In this document: one piece after another, positions 45,568 through 56,238 of the stretch
Position numbering within the stretch: the stretch's first letter is position 1
Layout of the letters: the number at the start of each line of letters is the position of its first letter
Source of the DNA: Arthrinium phaeospermum
Taxonomy: Eukaryota > Ascomycota > Sordariomycetes > Amphisphaeriales > Apiosporaceae
Reading direction: 5' to 3'
Length of the DNA: 64,000 nt
NCBI GenBank assembly: GCA_006503535.1
Contig: QYRS01000009.1
Coordinates: forward strand, 2,232,001 to 2,296,000
The notes under the pieces: model-generated
What the model was told of the DNA's origin: nothing
Seen by the model: the letters and a program-made list of their open reading frames with translations, nothing else
The model's database searches: none
Position numbers and translations under genes: made by a program

Positions 45568-48075
45568 GTGGATTTTTGGAAGTGGTTCCCGTTACGCAAT
45601 ACGACCCTGTCCTGTCGTTGCGATCTCTCTCACACACACCTGCCTCGCCACGACCAAACCCGGCCGGCACCACGCTACACTCCCATCTCACCACCTGTCC
45701 AACGACAAGTCTTCGCCGTGGCGGTCACCGAAGGCTTTCGTCAACCCTTCCACTCCTCCGCCCACTCGGGGCGCTTGACCATCCGAAGTGTGACATCCAC
45801 CTACCAGAGCCCAACGGAGGGCAGCTATCCTGAATCGACGGCGGCAGCAGCAGCGGCGGCGGCGGCGGCGGCAGTAGTAGGTGACACAGCAACTACTACG
45901 GCCCATGCCATAGGCTCCAACAGAAGCAGCGGCAACTACTATCTGGACAGAGGAGAAGAAGAGCTCGCACAGCAGCGTGGTCAATGGTCTGGTCCTCGGG
46001 ACTACCCACGAGCCGGGGACCAGGATCCGATGTCGCAGAGAGGTCCTGCGTCTGGCTCTACTTCGCCTGCTCCCCAAGCACAACAGCAGCAACAACAACA
46101 GACGTCCCCAGCAAGCGCGGAAACGACGGCATCACGAGTGTCTTCCGTTTCGCCGCGGAACCTAGCAGCAGCAGCGGCAGCAGCAGCAGCAGCAGCTCGC
46201 GGAACAGCTGAGAGCTCGGCGGTAGCGGCGGCAGCAGTAGCAGCGGCAGCCGCCCCCGAGACCCAGCAGCTGTTTCACAGGCACAGGCACAGCCTCGGAA
46301 CCCCCACGACTAATGGCGAGCGGGTGCATCATTCCCCACAGAGGAGCAGTTTGGGAGTTCACCACATCCTGAACCCAGCAGCCACCGAACCTCGATCAGG
46401 TTCCCCAGGACCGGGCACACCGACTTCGGCAGTCGCACGGTCTATAGAAGAAGAGAGGTTGGGCGGACGGTATCCAGCGGTGAGCCAACAAGGTTCTAAT
46501 CCCTCGACACCGCAACTCTACGCGCCTCGTCCATATGGTCTAGCGGGACCGCCACCGAATCAGCAACAGCAGACTCAACAGCAGCAGCCGGACAGCAGCA
46601 GCAGCAGCAGCAGCAGCAACATGGCCACTCTTGGGAGCATGCTTCACCATAGCCACCACAGGTCGTTGTCGACTGGCAGACAGTCGCCTGCTTCCTCACC
46701 GTCGATGCATCCCTTCCCAGCCATGGGGGCTGCTACCCGTCGCATCTTGACACCGCAGTCCCCTCGGGCACTCAGCATGGGTGGCGGTGGTCGTGGCCCT
46801 CCACCGCCAAATCGACCTTTGATTTCTTCTTCACCGTCGCCTCTGCTTCACCATCAGCCACCCCCACCGCCACCATCCTCAACAGGATTGGAGATGCGTA
46901 GGCAGGTTTCCATCGATAGCTTCGCGGAGCAGCGATCGAGTTACGGACACGGAAGCGGGGGACATCACCAGCATCAACATCATCCCCTTGCACCGCGAAA
47001 CCCCTCTCAGCACAACGTCCCGACCACTCGATCTCTCTCCCAGCCGGCTGCCGGGCTACAGTCTCCTTCAGACAACCGCCAGCAGCAGTACCACGGCCCG
47101 CAACCACCGTATCCGGGGACGTACCAATACAACCACCCTGGCGCGTATCCCCCGCCGCCCAGCTCATCGCATGGAGAGCATCGATACAGCGGCAGCCATG
47201 CTGGGTACGGTGGCGGCTCTTCCCCTAGAGCCATCCCGGTGCCCGAGGGCCAACTCGCGTTCCGGATCGCCCCCGTGAACGGCGAAGTCTTCACGATCCC
47301 CGTCGACACGCACCAGGCTTCGCGGGCCTCGGACGAGAAGCGACAGCGCAACGCGGGCGCCTCGGCACGGTTCCGCCTTCGCAAGAAGGAGCGCGAGCAG
47401 CAGCAGGTGATGAACCTGCAGAAGCTGCAGCAGGACAACGCCGAGATGCAGAAGCGGCTCCAGGAGCTCGAGGACATCGAGATCGAGCGCAACCGCCTGC
47501 GCGACATCGTCTGGCGGACGCAGCAGAGCGGCGGCGGCAGTAGCAGCGGCACGACGACGACAAGCGAACCGAGCGGCTACCACCACCAACAGAGACAGCC
47601 AAGCCCGCCTAGGAGGAGACCGCATGCGGAATCTCTTTCTGGTGGTGTGCCCCCTCCGCCACCACTGCCCGCAGGCGCGTATGGGGCAGGCGACCCCGTC
47701 ACGGGCGAAAGACCTTCACGACGGCGGCGAACCGATTCTGGGCACATCGAATACTCGCCGCCCTCCGTACCACAATCTCAACACCAAGGCCAAGGCCCCC
47801 CGCATGCTGCTCTCCCCAGCCCTCTGCACTACCCCGGTGCTCCGCTCTCACAACCTGGAACGCCCACGGGACTCCGACCGACCACGAGGCTACCGCCCCT
47901 GCGAATGGACCACCAGACGTCCGAGGCACAGCACCGACCTCCCTCGGAGCCCGGCTCTGCCACGCAGAGCCAGGGCTACACGCCGTACAAGCGCGAGCCC
48001 TACGAGTCCGGATGGGCTGTCAGACCGGGCGGTGGTGGCCCCCATGACCCCAACAACCACCCCAAGGGTGCCTAA
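45568..48075 (+). CDS. bZIP transcription factor, rich in Ala/Gln/Ser/Pro runs
   Basis: A single open frame of 835 codons. The bZIP domain lies near residues 585-650: the sequence IPVDTHQAS leads into the basic region KRQRNAGASARFRLRKK (N-x7-R signature, Asn near residue 594), followed by a Leu/Met heptad zipper in the LQKLQQDNAEMQKRLQELE region. It should bind DNA as a dimer in the nucleus. The basic region NAGASARFR is of the CYS-3-like fungal type. The first 580 residues are low complexity: Ala runs (about 91-101 and 200-240), Gln runs, a Ser run near 345, Pro runs and His repeats, as in activation domains. The start is uncertain: the ATG at 45568 gives a poor-looking N-terminus, while that at 46030 (MSQRGPASG) is a good alternative. 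An overlapping frame at 45513..45833 could act as an upstream ORF. Confidence 0.85.
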   Translation: MDFWKWFPLRNTTLSCRCDLSHTHLPRHDQTRPAPRYTPISPPVQRQVFAVAVTEGFRQPFHSSAHSGRLTIRSVTSTYQSPTEGSYPESTAAAAAAAAAAAVVGDTATTTAHAIGSNRSSGNYYLDRGEEELAQQRGQWSGPRDYPRAGDQDPMSQRGPASGSTSPAPQAQQQQQQQTSPASAETTASRVSSVSPRNLAAAAAAAAAAARGTAESSAVAAAAVAAAAAPETQQLFHRHRHSLGTPTTNGERVHHSPQRSSLGVHHILNPAATEPRSGSPGPGTPTSAVARSIEEERLGGRYPAVSQQGSNPSTPQLYAPRPYGLAGPPPNQQQQTQQQQPDSSSSSSSSNMATLGSMLHHSHHRSLSTGRQSPASSPSMHPFPAMGAATRRILTPQSPRALSMGGGGRGPPPPNRPLISSSPSPLLHHQPPPPPPSSTGLEMRRQVSIDSFAEQRSSYGHGSGGHHQHQHHPLAPRNPSQHNVPTTRSLSQPAAGLQSPSDNRQQQYHGPQPPYPGTYQYNHPGAYPPPPSSSHGEHRYSGSHAGYGGGSSPRAIPVPEGQLAFRIAPVNGEVFTIPVDTHQASRASDEKRQRNAGASARFRLRKKEREQQQVMNLQKLQQDNAEMQKRLQELEDIEIERNRLRDIVWRTQQSGGGSSSGTTTTSEPSGYHHQQRQPSPPRRRPHAESLSGGVPPPPPLPAGAYGAGDPVTGERPSRRRRTDSGHIEYSPPSVPQSQHQGQGPPHAALPSPLHYPGAPLSQPGTPTGLRPTTRLPPLRMDHQTSEAQHRPPSEPGSATQSQGYTPYKREPYESGWAVRPGGGGPHDPNNHPKGA

Positions 48076-51000
48076 GTTTCGAAGACTGCGTCTATATTCT
48101 ATATACATTTACAAAGACAAGCGTATCCAATCAGCCTACATTCTATGTACACCAAATTCTCTTGTTATTTCCCAATTTCTTTTCCAATTACCAAGTTTTA
48201 TCACTTGTAATCAACAAAACGCAACAAACAACAACATCGTCATCACTCGCAACAGGACGTTTATATCCAACTCTTGGTTATATTCACAACAACAACACAA
48301 CAAAAAGAATTGCATAGTCGGGCAACCGACGAAACGGATCGGGGGATCATTGCTAGGCGAGGGGGAGGAGGCAGACCAAAAAAAAGCAAAACCAGGAAAG
48401 GGGCCAAAAAAAGCAAACAAGTTCTTCCTATAAAGCTTTGTCGCCTATAGGGCGTCTCCCATAGGGGATGGAGATTTACTTGCAACACACACGAAAGCAG
48501 AAATCTCTCCCCTTTACTTATCTTGTTTGTTTCGCAACATACAAACAGGCCTGCTCGCAAAGCATTTGAAGGGGGGAATACATATTATCGGGGGCGTCAT
48601 TCAAATCATTATTACAACAACATATTGCCTTTCGGCGCGCGGGAAATGGGGGGGAGAGGGAGTCGGGGATGGGGACTGGGGACGGGGAATCGAGCGAGGG
48701 AATCAACGGAGGCGTCTCATCATCAACATTGTCATCATTATCATCGTTGTCATTTTTTTCTGCGTCAAAATCTCGGGGCGTGGGTTTGTGTTATTATCAG
48801 GGGATACGGATATCAGATTGCGAGATCACAGGATCGTACCCAAAATCCCGTTGTTTTCTACCGTCGTTTTTGTTTTGTTTTTTCTGGGCTTGCTGTCAAA
48901 TTCCTCGTATGGCGTTGTATATATATTTGGTTTAGCTGTATTTACTGGAGAATTTTTGCTCTTGCACTCATTGTTGAAACTTCACTCTCATGATGGCGAA
49001 ATTGTGCATATAGCAAAGTTGGCATGTTGCTGTTTCGTCATTTTGTCTCAGTCTATCCAAGTTGCCCGTTCTGACGTACTGGGAGGGCATGTCACTTTTG
49101 CGCGTCTCAGTGCGGAACAAGACTGGGAAGATCGAGTTGGGGGGCCTGTCAGATCGTTCTACGGTGTTCTACCACTAAGATGAACATGGGGGCGTATGGG
49201 CACGGGGGACTACACGAAAGCGAGAGCCCCCGCGAGGTCATGGCGCGGGTCATGGTTGCAGAGACGGCGGCACTGTCGTCACGTCACGTACAGGTCCTGA
49301 TGGCCAGCCAGAGCCAGCAGCACCCAGCACCCAGCCCGCCCCGTGCAGGTTGGGCTTTCCCTCTCGTCCTCTCGTTATGTCGGGCTTGCTAGTAGATTCG
49401 CCATACCTACAGGAGGAGGAAAAACACGCGCACGATCTGCACCGCACCACGCCACGCGCCCGCCGCTGTCGTCTTGTCAACAGCAAAACAAACAACAACA
49501 AACCAACCACCCGGATTCTGGCTTGCTGAACGCTGATTGTTCCAACCCAGTCCACACCTGCAGCAGCTCAACGTCAAGCTCGTCAGTAAATCGGGGGGAG
49601 GCTGCCTAGGGGTCCCGGGGGCCTTAGTCGTACATACAACCTACATTAGCTTTAGCCCCTGCGTGTGGAAATTTCATCAAAGGAAAAAAAAGATTGGTTG
49701 TACTGTGCAAAAGTGTAGATAGCCGGCAGCCCGGCAGTGCATACCCTAGCCTCTTTCTCTCCCTCTTGCCTTCTCCTCTCATGCGTTCTGGCTAGCTCAG
49801 GCGCCTCGCAAAATAAAATTTGGGCTCTGATGCTTCTGCTTGCATGCCGCAGCCAGCAGTTCGTTGGTTCCAGAAACGGCGATCGTGTGGTTCTGTGGAC
49901 GATGTATGGTCTTGGCGCAGGGACCCCTACTTGGTACCAGAGACCCATGTTTGCCATGGGCTGGTTCCCAAGTATCTCCGTCAGGCCGTGCCAGGCCGGG
50001 CAAAGAAGCAGAAGTTTGGATCGAAAACAAAACTGGAAACTCTCGCTCTTCTTTCAACTTTCTCTCTGGCGTAGGTAGGTATCCACACACCGCACGCACG
50101 CCGTGGGCCACCACAAACCCCGATCGCTCGCATGGCTTTTTGGGCAATCCAATGGATCCCCCGACCCAATCAAATCATAGTGCATACTCCGTACCTACAT
50201 AATCCGTACAGGAAAAAAATCACGAGCGAGGCCGGCCAGTCGGAGAACCGGTGAGAGGGCGCTTTGGCTCCTCTCTGTCGTATCGTACGTGCAGGACAGG
50301 ACAGGACAGACACAGACAGCAACCTGTAACTACCTAATGCAATGTACCTCTGCGGAGCTGCTGCTAGGGAAAGGATGGAAGGGAACGACAACCAGGTTAG
50401 CCGGCTGACTGGCCTTTGCAGATATGTGCCTAATCCCCCCAAGTGGCGCTATGTATCATATCATCATTCAAGCAGCGGCGTGGGCTCCTTGGCTCCTTGG
50501 GCTCCTCCTCCTCCTCCCCCTACATTGTAGATCCGCAAGCTTCGATAAGTGCGGTAGCATCGGAGAAGGAGTTAATATCTCTCTTTTCTTCCTTTCTTCC
50601 CTAGTTTCGTACCAGGCAAGGGGGTGGTATCGCAGGTACACTTTTCTGTACGTTGCATGCCTAGTACGGAATAGCATTGTCATGCCCACACTTCCCTTCC
50701 TTCCATCAATTGTACCATACTTCGGAACCCCTGGAAGTTTCTTAGTGTCTTTTCCTTCTTTATGCTCGGATCTACAAACACACCGCAAAGTACCGAGACC
50801 GGGTTGACCAGGTTCCTCAAACAAAGCAAATACCTAGGCTCGATAGGTATGTAGAACGATATCGAAACACCCCCCCCCCCCATCCCCTCGACTCGACCCC
50901 CCCTCGAACCCCAAAACACGTGGCGTCGCTGAGCTGCATGATCAAGATGTCACGGGTTATTACTAAGGATAAAATCAGGGGCGGCGCCACCGCCCATACG

Positions 51001-52202
51001 ACGGCGGACGGACGGAAATCTCCGCGCATAAAGGCATCATCGCATGGAGGGTCCAGTCAGTGCTCGATGCCTCGGCATAAGATCATCATGCTCTGTGTGC
51101 ACGGGATGAACATAAGGGGATGAACACAATAGTACGAGCAAGTATAAATCAGGTGGGATTCATAAGAAATGATATGCTAGACAATTCAAGAACCCAAACC
51201 CCCTGCTGCTTTCATAAATGCCGCAACGTTATGTCGTGACCCTTTCGTCATGCTTTTGAGACTTGTCATATATACCGAAAAGCTGTTCATGGTTCTGATA
51301 ACGTATGGTTAGCTACTATTGAACCTTTCTCCCTTGGATACAGGGACCGGCCAAGTAAGCTCTCCGGAAGCCATCCGGCATGGCTCAACGTTGGTTGCCC
51401 TTGAAGATGATGTGATTGCTAAGCTAGAGCCAGAGAATGAGCTGATGTCACAATCATTACAACGGTAGCGAAAGAATTGCTTTTGTGTCGGCCTCCGAGC
51501 CTGCTTTAATGATCGCCTACCCAGATAATAAACGCCGAGATAGGGGAAGCCATGGGCGCAAAGATATCAACTAAGTAGCTAATGGAAGATTACTACATTT
51601 CTATTATACGAAATTGCTGCAGAAGCACAACACTACGAGAGTGCCCCTATTGGTGTTGTGCCAGTGCTTAGCGGGAAGAAAAGCTTCGCTTCGTAAGATG
51701 AATGCCACTCCAGCCCGAGACTGGAGTGTCGGCTGTCTCATGGCCCTCATTGAGTGAGCGTGACAGGAGATTTCAAAGGGTCATGAGCACTCGCCGTGAC
51801 CGAATGCCAGCCTGTAATCACGGTGATGCTTGCCTATTTATTATGCCAAAGAATAACCCACAGACAAGCTGTTATAGACCTACATATGCCTGATCTATAT
51901 TGGAAAGCGGCTGTCACGTACCAACACCATTGCTTAAACCGACCGTATCTTTTCATGATTCTTTCCAAAGTACCAGGCCAGGCGTCTCGTGCTCTTAAGA
52001 GACATGTACATATTTACCGGTCTCACTAATCACCTTGCTCACGCCAGAACAAACTGGATGCCATTATGTACTGTAGTTTCCGTATCGACACTCTATATCC
52101 ATCGGTAATGACTGACGTGAGCTATGTCTCAATCGGGATACAAGGTCAGCGGCCAGCTGTAAGTTACACACCATGCTGTGAGGGGTCTCCCATGTATTCT
52201 GT
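48076..52202. other. Gene-poor stretch between bZIP and HET genes
   Basis: 4.1 kb follow the bZIP stop. The first few hundred bases are A/C- and T-rich, as in a 3' UTR. A run of 12 C lies at 50870-50881. Frames such as 48527..49183 consist of low-complexity hydrophobic residues and are not believable. No gene is supported. Confidence 0.5.
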
Positions 52203-54589
52203 CTAGATAATGGTGATGAGGCATCGCCCATCATCTGTTCTTTCCTTCGCGGGCACGTCGGCCTCCTGCGAAGCTCGTATCATGTTTGCCAGGACGCGGC
52301 AGTTCTCGAGCGAAAGCCCCAGCGACAGAACCTCTTGGCAGACTGCCGGCATACCACCGTCCACGTCGCTGCTTTTGTGGTCGCTGTGATCGCTGGGGCC
52401 GGTGTGGACGCTATCATCGCTATCGTCGTACGAGGATGGGGATGGGATACCGACCTGATCTTTGAACGCAGATGGCACAGGCCAAGTCGCCGGTACAGCC
52501 CCCAGGTCGGCGTCAACGGCTCCAGAATGATGAAGGAAGTTCTGATATCAGACTCGAGTTGTGTCAGTAATAGCGGCACGACGTACCATTCTGCCGCCGC
52601 GGCGAATTGGAGTACCTTGCAGTCGTCCAGAGTACAAGCGGCAATGTTAAGGCCAGATTCTTTGAGATCCTTTGGGATGAACGCCTTTAAGGCCCTCTCT
52701 ATCTCCCACTCGAGCGGCCATCCCTCATAATCATCGTACTTCCGGAGTCTGTCGTAGTCTAGTAGAAGAGGTGTCGGGTAGCATCGTATACGTAGACTTC
52801 CGCTTCGGACTCGGCCAAGGGGGTCGTTTCCATACGGGACAGTGCTGACCTCTTCGCACTCGGCAAGGGGGTGGATAACGTTTCCGAAGTGCTCATATTC
52901 CACCTGCGCATTCACCGACACCCATGACCATGAAGGCGCAAGGTACTGCGTGTATCTCGGTCTTGGGCTTCCCGCTTGCTTAGAACGCTGCCAAGCCAGG
53001 CCTTCGAGAAGGTTATCAGACCAAATGCCAGCCAGATAAGTTGTTTTGATGCGTTCGTGGAATACACGAGCCACGCCCGATACGGCTACGAGCTTATCCG
53101 CAGGGTGTGTCAGGTCGCAACTACTGTAGAACTCCACAACCGTTTGCCAGGCGTCGTGGGGGATTTGATGCTTGTCTAGAGTCCGCAGAGATAACAGCTG
53201 GTCGTCCAAGATGCGGCTGCGGGTGCGAATATTGCTCTCTTGAAGACCATCTTCTCCGTCTGTCAGCTCAGAACTCATCTCTTTGGCACACTCGAAGTAT
53301 ACCAAATGTTCCGTGAAGCTGACATTCCTCGTGGAAAGAAGCCGTTCCTGGCAGACCCAGGCCCTTCTATATAAAGGTTCTCTGTCCAAATGGGCATACC
53401 AATCTGCGTCCATAGGCTGCGATACCACAACTGGATATAGGTTGTTGCCCGGGATGATCACATGAGGTCTGAGCCAGGTAACATTCCTCTCGTAAAAGAG
53501 ACCTTCTTTGGAGGAAATGGAAGACGCAGCTGATATATTACAACAACCATGTTGGTAAACTCGATGCATCTGTGCGCTCTCGATCTCCCAATCTTCTTGG
53601 TCGTCTTGAATAATACACTGAAACGGAGCAATTTATTAGCGTACAGCCAGTTATAGGGGGCGAACACGTACTAACGAGTCGATCCAGAGATACTGGACCC
53701 CGAGGTGCTGTGCAGCCTGGATGGCATCGATGTACTTTCGCGGCAGGTCCTCCATTGGAATGCGGTCTTGATACATATCGTACGTTTCCTTGGTTAACCT
53801 ATGAGTTGGGTGACTTTCCCATCGGTGACTGAGACTGATGTACCGTTTCCTTTCCGCCCACTTCTCCGTGGGAACCATGCGTAATTGGATTGAAGCGCCC
53901 ATCGTCCTCACTTCGACGAGTCTTGTTGGAACCCATGGGCTGGGGTTTTGACATTCTGGGTGATTCATTGCGCAGTTGTGAATTCGATTTTCCACGTACT
54001 TCCAAGTTGATGGGCCGCCCGTATAACTTCCCAGATTCTCCAGTCCTTCGCGTAAGAATCCTCTTCTCGAGTCAACGAAAAACTTTATCTCCGATTCGAA
54101 CGAATCTGTAGTTTCGTATCGCGATGTCCCTGTTGTGATGCGGATGCCAAACCAGCTTAGATCTGTGCACGACAGCTTGAAGACAAGGAAGACACCGCGG
54201 CTACTGTCTGCTTCCTTAATGACTTGAGCTTGGTTTCTGAGCCTCTCTATATTAGCGAGCGATGTCTGCAACCGCAAGCACCACCAGCATCTATTACGGA
54301 CTCCATCTTCAAGGTCCCCTCTAGTGCGGTGAAAGACGTAGGACTGATCTTCGACGGCGTAGCAATCAAGGTTATTAATTTGACACCAGTACACGACAGA
54401 AATCACCAGGTTGCATCGTTGACAGCCGTAGGCTTGCTCGATGATAGGCAAGGGAGGGTTGAAGTGGTGACTAGCGGGATCGATAGGTGCCTTGGAGCTA
54501 TAACTGGCCGTATTGATAGAATTCGTGGAACTGCGACCAGCTGAACTGATGAGTTCATTAGAACTGGTCCTGGAAGATCCGGGGTCCAT
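52203..54589 (-). CDS. HET-domain (heterokaryon incompatibility) protein
   Basis: HET proteins trigger cell death after fusion of unlike fungal strains. Exon 1 (53672..54589) holds the first HET block, RYISLSHRWESHP near residue 240, and ends with DAIQAAQHLGVQYLWIDSL. A 54-nt intron follows (53618..53671). Exon 2 begins with CIIQDDQEDWEIESAQM, the second HET block, and later has the third, PLYRRAWVCQERLLSTR, with LVYFEC after it. The C-terminal part (DLTHPADKLVAVSGVAR, ... YLAPSWSWVSV) is also typical. The tail is uncertain: the frame in use after GLYRRLGLC turns unnatural, and the better tail (to TAG at 52203) needs either an 86-nt intron (52369..52454, GTCGGT donor) or a frameshift. An upstream in-frame ATG at 54724 would add 45 residues. 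Confidence 0.85.
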
Positions 54590-56238
54590 TGCTACGATTG
54601 GAAATGCCGCGCTATCGGCAACGCAGCCAAAAGCGAAAGAGCTAAAGGTGCGAAGATGGAAACGAAGGTCTAGGCAGCGTCGCGGGGTTGCCATCATATA
54701 GCTCGACCAGTCGTGTACCCCCAATCAGTCATCATCGTATTGTGACCAATAACAGGGGCCTTGGCCAAAACCGGTCAGCGAGTTTGGATTACAGACTTGC
54801 GGAACTCTTCCTTCATAACGAATCTGAACTGGGAGTAACTCGCCAGATATCTCTGGTGCCCCTGTTAGTATAAATCATTCCCGACGACGGATAGCTCATC
54901 TCATGGCAACTTCAGAGGTGGTCTAAACTGGAGGTATTGCGTTGAGAGCATCATCTGCGCGTTGGAGATCAAGGACTTGATGCGAGAGTTTCACTACGCG
55001 CATGATCGATAGAGGATGTAAATCTACCTCCCTCGTTGGTTGCATGTACATATGCGCCAACTTGCATACGTCTAATACTTTCGTACAATGCAGTCATCAA
55101 GGATTAGTTGCGGGAATGGGTGGAAACAGCCAGATGTATAGTTGTATTAGGAGTTCGCGCGGGAACCTGCGGATGGCAGAACATAATTGATGTAGGGACA
55201 ATTCGAGACTTACGTGTCCAAGCCTATTACAATTCAACAGGTAAGCAACAACTGAGGACAGATAGCAGCAGTCACTGCTGGGCTTACCACACACGCCACG
55301 TACGCTACACCACTGCCGGCCACATCCAAGATACATCCAAACCTTTGTCGTGATTCGAACTGGCCGATAACTTATACGCCAGGCAGCAGGCTTCGACACA
55401 GCCGGATGAGAAACTCCCGCGAGCTGTAATGAACACGAAATCTGCTCGCCAATGGGTATAAAATCATGTCGAGACCACGCCTTGGGCTGGAGAGGGAGGA
55501 AAAGACATCTTCATCTAACAAGACATCCGAAAGAGACAAGAAAGACACCAACATCCCGCTACGTTTACTACTACACCTGTCAGAACCGTCCTCTGAATGC
55601 AAAGGGAACACACCAAACAACTCATCCAAGGTAAGCCCAAGCCCTACACGAATGTCTTCCTATACATCAAGTGCAATGCCGTTACCCCGGATTATATGCG
55701 GGACTGGCCGTTGTTCAGGAACAGCCTGATGAGACTAGCAAGTGCGTAGTGTCCAGCCTAAGGCCGTCCGAAAGCAGAAGGGACGAACCACTGGAGTTCC
55801 CAGGTGACACCCGACCTTCTAGAAGCTACGCACGGACCCAGTCTGCGCAGGCCAGTGGCCGTTCGCAGCGTAAAAGCAATTAGTTCAATGGTTCCCCAAC
55901 GGTGCAAGGCTATGGACACTAGAAATGCTTAGTTGGGGGGCCTACAGCAGCAGCAATCTGGCCTCGTCTTTGTCTTACAGCAGCCAGCCATACGCCCCTC
56001 AATCGTCATCAATCTGCTGCTTCCTCGAGCTGACCCGACACTACAGCACCAGACAGATTTCACGATCGTTTCGACAACCTCCCGGGTCCGCCTGTGTATT
56101 CTATTTTCCTTTCATCAAAGCAACAGACCATGCTGTAAAACTACTTAATAACTGCACATCTATTTCCCTCTTCCTGTTGCACTCCCGATTTTCCGCAACT
56201 GTACCATTATATCCGACGGCGCGCAAAAAAAGTTCAGT
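54590..56238. other. Intergenic between HET and SEC12 genes
   Basis: 1.6 kb between divergent genes. It should hold the HET promoter (right of 54589) and the SEC12 promoter (left of 56239). The only candidate gene in it is the short frame described separately at 55466. Confidence 0.4.
55466..55729 (+). CDS. Doubtful small ORF with upstream TATA-like box
   Basis: The 87-aa frame starts 10 bases after a GTATAAAAT sequence (55455-55463). The first 55 codons are hydrophilic (Lys/Ser/Glu-rich) and end at a clean AAG|GTAAGC donor; beyond this point the frame looks random. It may be the first exon of a small gene whose other exons I cannot find, or chance. No domain is present. A TATA box so close to an ATG leaves almost no 5' UTR, which argues against it. 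Confidence 0.18.
   Translation: MSRPRLGLEREEKTSSSNKTSERDKKDTNIPLRLLLHLSEPSSECKGNTPNNSSKVSPSPTRMSSYTSSAMPLPRIICGTGRCSGTA

Noticed and set aside
48527..49183. 218-aa plus-strand frame after the bZIP gene
   Set aside because: It is a low-complexity Ile/Val/Gly product from a repeat-like 3' region.
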